From assembly GCA_013002405.1 (NCBI GenBank), contig JABDKA010000221.1, positions 1 through 45,691 of the forward strand: a stretch of DNA of 45,691 nucleotides. Reading direction: 5' to 3'. This stretch comes from Sulfitobacter sp. Its GTDB lineage: Bacteria > Pseudomonadota > Alphaproteobacteria > Rhodobacterales > Rhodobacteraceae. This document shows positions 41,556 to 45,691 of this stretch, piece by piece. Position numbers and translations under genes: made by a program. The notes under the pieces were generated by a model. That model had not been told where the DNA came from. It was given only the letters and a program-made list of their open reading frames with translations, and made no database searches. Position 1 is the first letter of the stretch; each line of letters begins with the position of its first letter.

Positions 41556-42734
41556 ATGACCGCTCTGACACCGATTTCGCGCACACCCGTTTCCTTCTAC
41601 GTGCCTGTCGTGGCCGCCGCGGGGGCCCTTGCGGGTCTCTTTGTCGGCACCGCGCAGGGTAGCACGATCCTGGGCGTGCTGCTTGGGGCGATCCTCATGG
41701 GCGCGATCGCCTTCGTCATCACCCAGATCATCAAGACGGAAAAGGCCAGCCGTTGGGGCGTTGTGGTCCTGCTGGCCATCGTGGGGTTCCTGCTTGGCGG
41801 TCTGCCGGCTGCCATTATCGGCGGGCTCTTCGGCTGGTTCTTCGGCTGGTTCAGTTTCTGGCTTTACGAAGGGCGCTATCGGGCGCGTGTGGCCCCCTAT
41901 CTCACGCCGGGCCAGGTGCTCTGGCACTTCACCTTCCGAGTGATCTGCGGGGCCATCCTGGTTTTTCTCATCACGCCGATCCTGGTGGTCATGCCGCTCA
42001 GCTTCAACGCCGAGGACTTCTTTACCTTTACGCCGGAAATGCTGCGCTTTGATCCCGAAGGTTACTCGCTGAAGCACTATGAGGACTTCTTTACCAACGC
42101 CGACTGGCAGCAGGCGTTGGCCAACTCAGTCAAGATCGCGCCTGTGGCGACGCTCCTCTCGGTGGGCTTTGGCACGCTTGCGGCCATCGGCCTCAGCCAA
42201 CCGCACGTGCCCTTTCGACGGGCCATCATGGCGATCCTCATCTCCCCCATGATCGTGCCCCTCATCATCTCGGCTGCGGGCATGTACTTCTTCTATAGCC
42301 GCATCGGCCTGCAGGGCACCTATATGGGCGTTGTCCTGGCCCACGCCGCCCTGGGCATCCCCTTCGTCATCATTACCGTGACGGCAACGCTGGTGGGGTT
42401 CGACAATTCGCTCACCCGGGCCGCGGCCAACATGGGCGCAGGCCCTGTCACGACCTTCTTCCGGGTGCAGATGCCGCTCATCCTGCCGGGTGTGATTTCG
42501 GGGGGACTTTTCGCCTTCATCACATCCTTCGATGAGGTGGTCGTGGTCCTTTTCGTGGGCTCGGCCGGACAAAAAACGCTGCCCTGGCAGATGTTCACCG
42601 GCTTGCGGGAACAGATCAGCCCCACGATCCTGGCGGTGGCCACGATCCTGGTGGCCATCTCGGTTGCCCTGCTGACCGTGGTAGAGCTGCTAAGGCGGCG
42701 CTCGGAGCGGCTTAGAGGCATGTCACCGGGCTAG
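41556..42734 (+). CDS. PotC-type permease with an extra N-terminal membrane module
   Basis: 392-residue permease, roughly 110 residues longer than PotC. The N-terminal extension carries two to four extra hydrophobic Gly-rich stretches (VPVVAAAGALAGLFVGTAQG; VLLGAILMGAIAFVITQII; VGFLLGGLPAAIIGGLFGWFFGW). The standard core follows, starting with VICGAILVFLITPILVVMPLSF and ending after the EAA-type loop LTRAAANMGAGPVTTFFRVQMPLI. Its start is 3 bp after the other permease. The extension resembles small Gly-zipper membrane proteins; its function is unknown. It is the last gene of the transporter unit. Confidence 0.9.
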   Translation: MTALTPISRTPVSFYVPVVAAAGALAGLFVGTAQGSTILGVLLGAILMGAIAFVITQIIKTEKASRWGVVVLLAIVGFLLGGLPAAIIGGLFGWFFGWFSFWLYEGRYRARVAPYLTPGQVLWHFTFRVICGAILVFLITPILVVMPLSFNAEDFFTFTPEMLRFDPEGYSLKHYEDFFTNADWQQALANSVKIAPVATLLSVGFGTLAAIGLSQPHVPFRRAIMAILISPMIVPLIISAAGMYFFYSRIGLQGTYMGVVLAHAALGIPFVIITVTATLVGFDNSLTRAAANMGAGPVTTFFRVQMPLILPGVISGGLFAFITSFDEVVVVLFVGSAGQKTLPWQMFTGLREQISPTILAVATILVAISVALLTVVELLRRRSERLRGMSPG

Positions 42735-42800
42735 GCCAGGGCTGCGGTCTTGCCGCCCCGGCCTCGGCAGGGGTGCTACCACCCGCTTCCAAATGGATTT

Positions 42801-42834
42801 ATATCCCGGGGGGTCCGGGGGGCTGGCCCCCCGG
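42801..42834 (-). repeat. Rhodobacterales-type intergenic GC hairpin element, copy 2
   Basis: Read on the minus strand it gives CCGGGGGGCCAGCCCCCCGG followed by ACCCCCCGGGATAT. It has an 8-bp stem and 4-nt loop (42815-42834), plus the GGACCC..CGG tail shared with the copy at 7850-7877. It lies in the 161-bp gap between the permease and Rieske genes. In the plus-strand direction it may act as a terminator-like hairpin for the transporter unit, though transcription could continue. Confidence 0.5.
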
Positions 42835-42895
42835 TCCTGCCGCTTGCCGCCAATTCCAACATCGGCTTAGATCGGCAGGACGGAGGAGGCCCCAG

Positions 42896-44218
42896 ATGAT
42901 CAGCCAGGAATTGAACGAACAGATCACCCGCACAGGTCCCGGCACAGACGCAGGCGCGGTCATGCGCCGCTATTGGCAGCCGGCCGCCCTGACCGAAGAG
43001 TTGAACGGCAACCGCCCCGTCGTCCCGGTGACGCTCTTGGGCGAAAAGCTGGTGCTGTTCCGCGACAATGACGGCGCACTGGGCCTGATCGACAGGCACT
43101 GCCCGCACCGGGGCGCGGACCTCTGCTACGGGCGGCTTGAGGACAATGGCCTGCGCTGTCCCTTTCACGGCTGGCATTTTGACCGCACGGGTCAGTGTGT
43201 CGAGCAGCCCGGAGAGCCCGAGGGCAGCCGCATGCACGAGCAAATCCGCAGCACCTCTTATCCGGTGATGGAGAAGAACGGTATTGTCTTCGCCTACATG
43301 GGCCCCGATGATCCGCCACCCTTCCCCAACTTCGATTGCTTTCGCGCGCCCGAGAGCCATGTCTTCGCCTTCAAGGGTCTGTGGGAATGCAACTGGCTGC
43401 AGGCCATGGAGGTGGGGATCGATCCCGCGCACGCCTCCTTCCTGCACCGCTTTCTCGAAGACGAGGACCCGGCCGACAGCTACGGCAAGCAGTTCCGCGA
43501 CAAGGCCGCCGACACCGACATGCCCATGACCCAACTGCTGCGCGACTATCCCCGCCCCGAGATCAGCGTGGAGGAAACCGACTACGGCCTGCGCCTCATC
43601 GCGCTGAGGCATCTGAGGGGCGGGCAGTCCCACATCCGCATCACCAACCAGATCTTCCCCGAGGCCATTTCCATCCCGATGAGCCGGGAGATGATCATCA
43701 CCCAGTGGCATGTGCCGATTGATGACGAGAACTGCTACTGGTACTCCATGTTCACCTCCTTCACGGGCCCCGTGGACAAGGGGAAAATGCGCGAACAGCG
43801 CCTCAAGGAACATCGCCTGCCGGACTACGCCCCCCTGAAGAACAAGCGTAACGATTACGGCTTCGACCCCGAAGAACAGCGGAGCGAGACCTATACGGGC
43901 ATGGGGCTCGATATCAACGTGCACGACCAGTGGGCGGTAGAGAGCCCCGGCGCAATCTTCGACCGCACGAAAGAGCATCTGGGCAAGACCGACGTCGCCA
44001 TCATCCGCTACCGCCGGATGCTGCGCGCGGCCATTGAGGCCCTGAAGGAAGGGCGGGAGGAAGAACTGCCGATGCGCAACGGCATCGACCCGACAGAGGT
44101 ACACGGCCCCATATCCAACGACACCATCGGCGATGGGGAAAACTGGCGGGAGGTGTCAGAGGCGAGCGACGCCGAACGCCGCTCCGCTTGTGCCGACTGG
44201 GACGCGACGGTGCCATGA
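42896..44218 (+). CDS. Rieske non-heme iron oxygenase, phthalate type
   Basis: 440-residue oxygenase component. The Rieske [2Fe-2S] ligands are C69 and H71 (CPHRGADL) and C88 and H91 (CPFHGWHF). The mononuclear iron facial triad begins with GIDPAHASFLH, giving D176, H179 and H184 in the expected DxxHxxxxH pattern. The length and N-terminal start (MISQELNEQITRTGPGTDAGAVMRRYWQPA) match phthalate-dioxygenase/vanillate-demethylase-like single-component oxygenases, which need a separate ferredoxin reductase; none is in this window. GGAGGAGG before the ATG is a very strong ribosome-binding site and decides the start over the upstream open frame. It is followed 19 bp later by a GS-like ligase, suggesting oxidation of a gamma-glutamylated amine. 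Confidence 0.92.
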   Translation: MISQELNEQITRTGPGTDAGAVMRRYWQPAALTEELNGNRPVVPVTLLGEKLVLFRDNDGALGLIDRHCPHRGADLCYGRLEDNGLRCPFHGWHFDRTGQCVEQPGEPEGSRMHEQIRSTSYPVMEKNGIVFAYMGPDDPPPFPNFDCFRAPESHVFAFKGLWECNWLQAMEVGIDPAHASFLHRFLEDEDPADSYGKQFRDKAADTDMPMTQLLRDYPRPEISVEETDYGLRLIALRHLRGGQSHIRITNQIFPEAISIPMSREMIITQWHVPIDDENCYWYSMFTSFTGPVDKGKMREQRLKEHRLPDYAPLKNKRNDYGFDPEEQRSETYTGMGLDINVHDQWAVESPGAIFDRTKEHLGKTDVAIIRYRRMLRAAIEALKEGREEELPMRNGIDPTEVHGPISNDTIGDGENWREVSEASDAERRSACADWDATVP

Positions 44219-44237
44219 TAGGACCGAGGACCGCCCC

Positions 44238-45691
44238 GTGAGCGACGCGCGCGAACGCATCGCGGGCGGCAGGCTGACACGGCTTGGATTGCTCGACGAT
44301 GCCGCCCTTGAAGAGGTGCTGCACCTGCTGGAAGAGGTGGAGAGCCAGGGTGTTGAGACCCTGCGCGTTCTCTTTACGGATCAGCATGGCGTGTTGCGCG
44401 GCAAGACGCTGGTTGCCTCGGCCATTCCAGCGCTTTTCGAGGAAGGCCTCGCCGCCCCCTCCACGCTACTTTTGAAAGATACCTCCCACCGGACCGTCTT
44501 TCCTGTCTGGTCCGCCACAGGTGCCGTTGCCGGTGACATGCGCGGGGCAGGCGATATCCTCATGGTCCCCGATCCCGCCACCTTCCGCATCCTGCCCTGG
44601 TCCCCAGGCTCGGCCTGGATCCTCTGCGATCTGGCCTTTGCCTCGGGTCAAGAGATGCCCTTTTGCACCCGTTCGGTTCTGCGCCGTTCCATCGCAAGGC
44701 TCGCCGATCGGGGAATGAAGATGGTCGCGGGGCTTGAAGTGGAATTCCATGTCTACCGCGTCACCGACCCGCGCCTTGATCACGCGGGGGCGACCATGCC
44801 CGGTCAGCCGCCCCAGACGGAGAACATCGTCCAAGGCTACCAGTTCCTGACGGAACTACGTTACGACGCCATGGAGGACGTCATGGACAGCCTGCGCCGC
44901 ACCTGTGAGGGGCTGGGCCTGCCGCTGCGGTCGATGGAAGTGGAAATGGGGCCAAGCCAGTTCGAATTCACCTTCGATGCGGGCGATCCCATGGCGCAGG
45001 CCGATGCCATGGTCATGCTGCGCACCGCCTTCAAGGAGGTCTGCCAGCGCAAGGGTCTCCACGCGACCTTCATGTGCCGCCCGAACCTTGAGAATGCCGC
45101 GGCAAGCGGCTGGCACCTGCATCAGTCGCTTGTCTTGACCGAGAGTGGCAAGAACCTCTTTGTACCGGGCAAGAAAGACACCCTCAGCGAAACTGGCAGC
45201 GCCTGGGTCGCGGGGCTGCTGGCACACGCGGCCGAAAGCTGTCTACTGACCACACCTACGGTGAACGGCTATAAACGCTACCGCCCGCATCAGCTTGCCC
45301 CGGACCGCATTTTCTGGGGGAGGGATAATCGCGGGGCGATGATCCGGGCGCTTTGCGCGCCGGGGAAGGGGGCGAGCCGGATCGAAAACCGGGTGCCGGA
45401 ACCTGCGGCCAATCCTTATCTGGTCTTCGCGTCCCAGATCATCGGGGGTCTGGATGGCATCGCCCAGGGCCTGCAGGCACCGCCGCCCTGCGAGGATCCC
45501 TACGACGCCAGCGCTCTGCCGCTCCCCGACAGCCTGCTGGCCGCGATAGCGGCCTTCGAGAAATCCGCTCTCTATCGAGAGACCCTGGGGGATACGTTCG
45601 TCGACTATCTTTGTACCATCCGCCAGGCGGAGTGGGACCGTTATCACCAGACCGTTTCCGCCTGGGAGCAGCAGGAATACTTCGGCCTCTT
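44238..45691 (+). CDS. Glutamine-synthetase-like gamma-glutamyl ligase, 3' end at window edge
   Basis: GTG-initiated frame of at least 484 codons with no stop before the window end. The last residues WEQQEYFGL resemble a natural GS C-terminus, so only the final residues or stop are likely missing. Catalytic segments are intact: GLEVEFHVY (metal Glu, about residue 166), EVEMGPSQFEFTF, SGWHLHQSL (His near 290), NGYKRYRPHQLAPDRIFWGRD, and RIENRVPEPAANPY (Arg/Glu near 380). ATP-dependent gamma-glutamylation of an amine, as in PuuA, GlnA3/4, IpuC or AtdA1, is more likely than nitrogen assimilation. The reasons are its divergent sequence and its position after a Rieske oxygenase and an amine-type ABC importer. 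GAGGA precedes the start. Confidence 0.9.
   Translation, partial: MSDARERIAGGRLTRLGLLDDAALEEVLHLLEEVESQGVETLRVLFTDQHGVLRGKTLVASAIPALFEEGLAAPSTLLLKDTSHRTVFPVWSATGAVAGDMRGAGDILMVPDPATFRILPWSPGSAWILCDLAFASGQEMPFCTRSVLRRSIARLADRGMKMVAGLEVEFHVYRVTDPRLDHAGATMPGQPPQTENIVQGYQFLTELRYDAMEDVMDSLRRTCEGLGLPLRSMEVEMGPSQFEFTFDAGDPMAQADAMVMLRTAFKEVCQRKGLHATFMCRPNLENAAASGWHLHQSLVLTESGKNLFVPGKKDTLSETGSAWVAGLLAHAAESCLLTTPTVNGYKRYRPHQLAPDRIFWGRDNRGAMIRALCAPGKGASRIENRVPEPAANPYLVFASQIIGGLDGIAQGLQAPPPCEDPYDASALPLPDSLLAAIAAFEKSALYRETLGDTFVDYLCTIRQAEWDRYHQTVSAWEQQEYFGL

Noticed and set aside
1-45691. Defence island, prophage, CRISPR or integrative element
   Set aside because: No integrase, transposase, toxin-antitoxin, Cas or phage gene, and no direct-repeat array or tRNA-flanked junction was seen; gene content is metabolic and transport throughout.

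Overview
The window is GC-rich, densely coded DNA that looks like chromosome of a marine-type alphaproteobacterium of the Rhodobacterales (Roseobacter-like). Evidence is the abundance of ABC, TRAP and peptide transporters, the catabolic operons joined by 4-bp ATGA/GTGA overlaps, and two copies of a GGGGCTCTGCCCCCGGACCC-type hairpin element that I recall as common between Rhodobacteraceae genes. I see no rRNA, tRNA, insertion sequence, phage gene or CRISPR array. Taxonomy is inferred from gene content, not from a marker gene. Layout, left to right: (1) 1-4339, minus strand: a surface-glycan cluster with a UDP-sugar dehydrogenase and three glycosyltransferases, the last cut by the window edge. 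(2) 4527-7808, plus strand: a large MscS-type channel and a Tat-exported metallo-beta-lactamase-fold hydrolase. (3) 7980-13828, minus strand: a four-gene peptide/nickel-type ABC importer in the order ATPase, binding protein, permease, permease. (4) 13987-23970, plus strand: a small methyltransferase, an IclR regulator and a seven-gene beta-oxidation operon resembling the pim (dicarboxylate/pimelate) operon. (5) 24031-28347: housekeeping and scattered genes, namely rpe, a Tudor-like DUF2945 protein with topoisomerase IB, a fold-type IV aminotransferase and a glycerate 2-kinase. (6) 28447-35354, plus strand: a compact operon of a sulfatase/phosphonate-monoester-hydrolase-like enzyme, a short alkyl-sulfatase-like metallo-hydrolase, a fused TAXI-TRAP permease, its binding protein and a beta-hydroxyacid dehydrogenase. 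(7) 35449-45691, plus strand: an M24 hydrolase with an Asp/Glu-racemase-family protein, a PotABCD-type ABC importer whose two permeases carry unusual extra domains, a phthalate-type Rieske oxygenase and a glutamine-synthetase-like ligase that reaches the window end. How the genes may work together: block 6 looks like an uptake-and-desulfation system. A TAXI-TRAP importer is co-transcribed with two unrelated putative sulfate-ester hydrolases, both apparently cytoplasmic, and with a dehydrogenase that has an Arg at the position where E. coli YihU (sulfolactaldehyde reductase) holds its sulfonate. This is my best candidate for an undescribed system; its substrate is unknown. Block 7 looks like import of a cationic or zwitterionic amine followed by gamma-glutamylation (GS-like ligase) and Rieske oxidation, by analogy with aniline (Atd) pathways. 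The M24/EutA-like pair recalls ectoine-degradation genes. Block 4 would activate, dehydrogenate (with a probable two-subunit acyl-CoA dehydrogenase), hydrate, oxidise and thiolyse an acyl-CoA, perhaps a dicarboxylate. All substrate assignments are inference.
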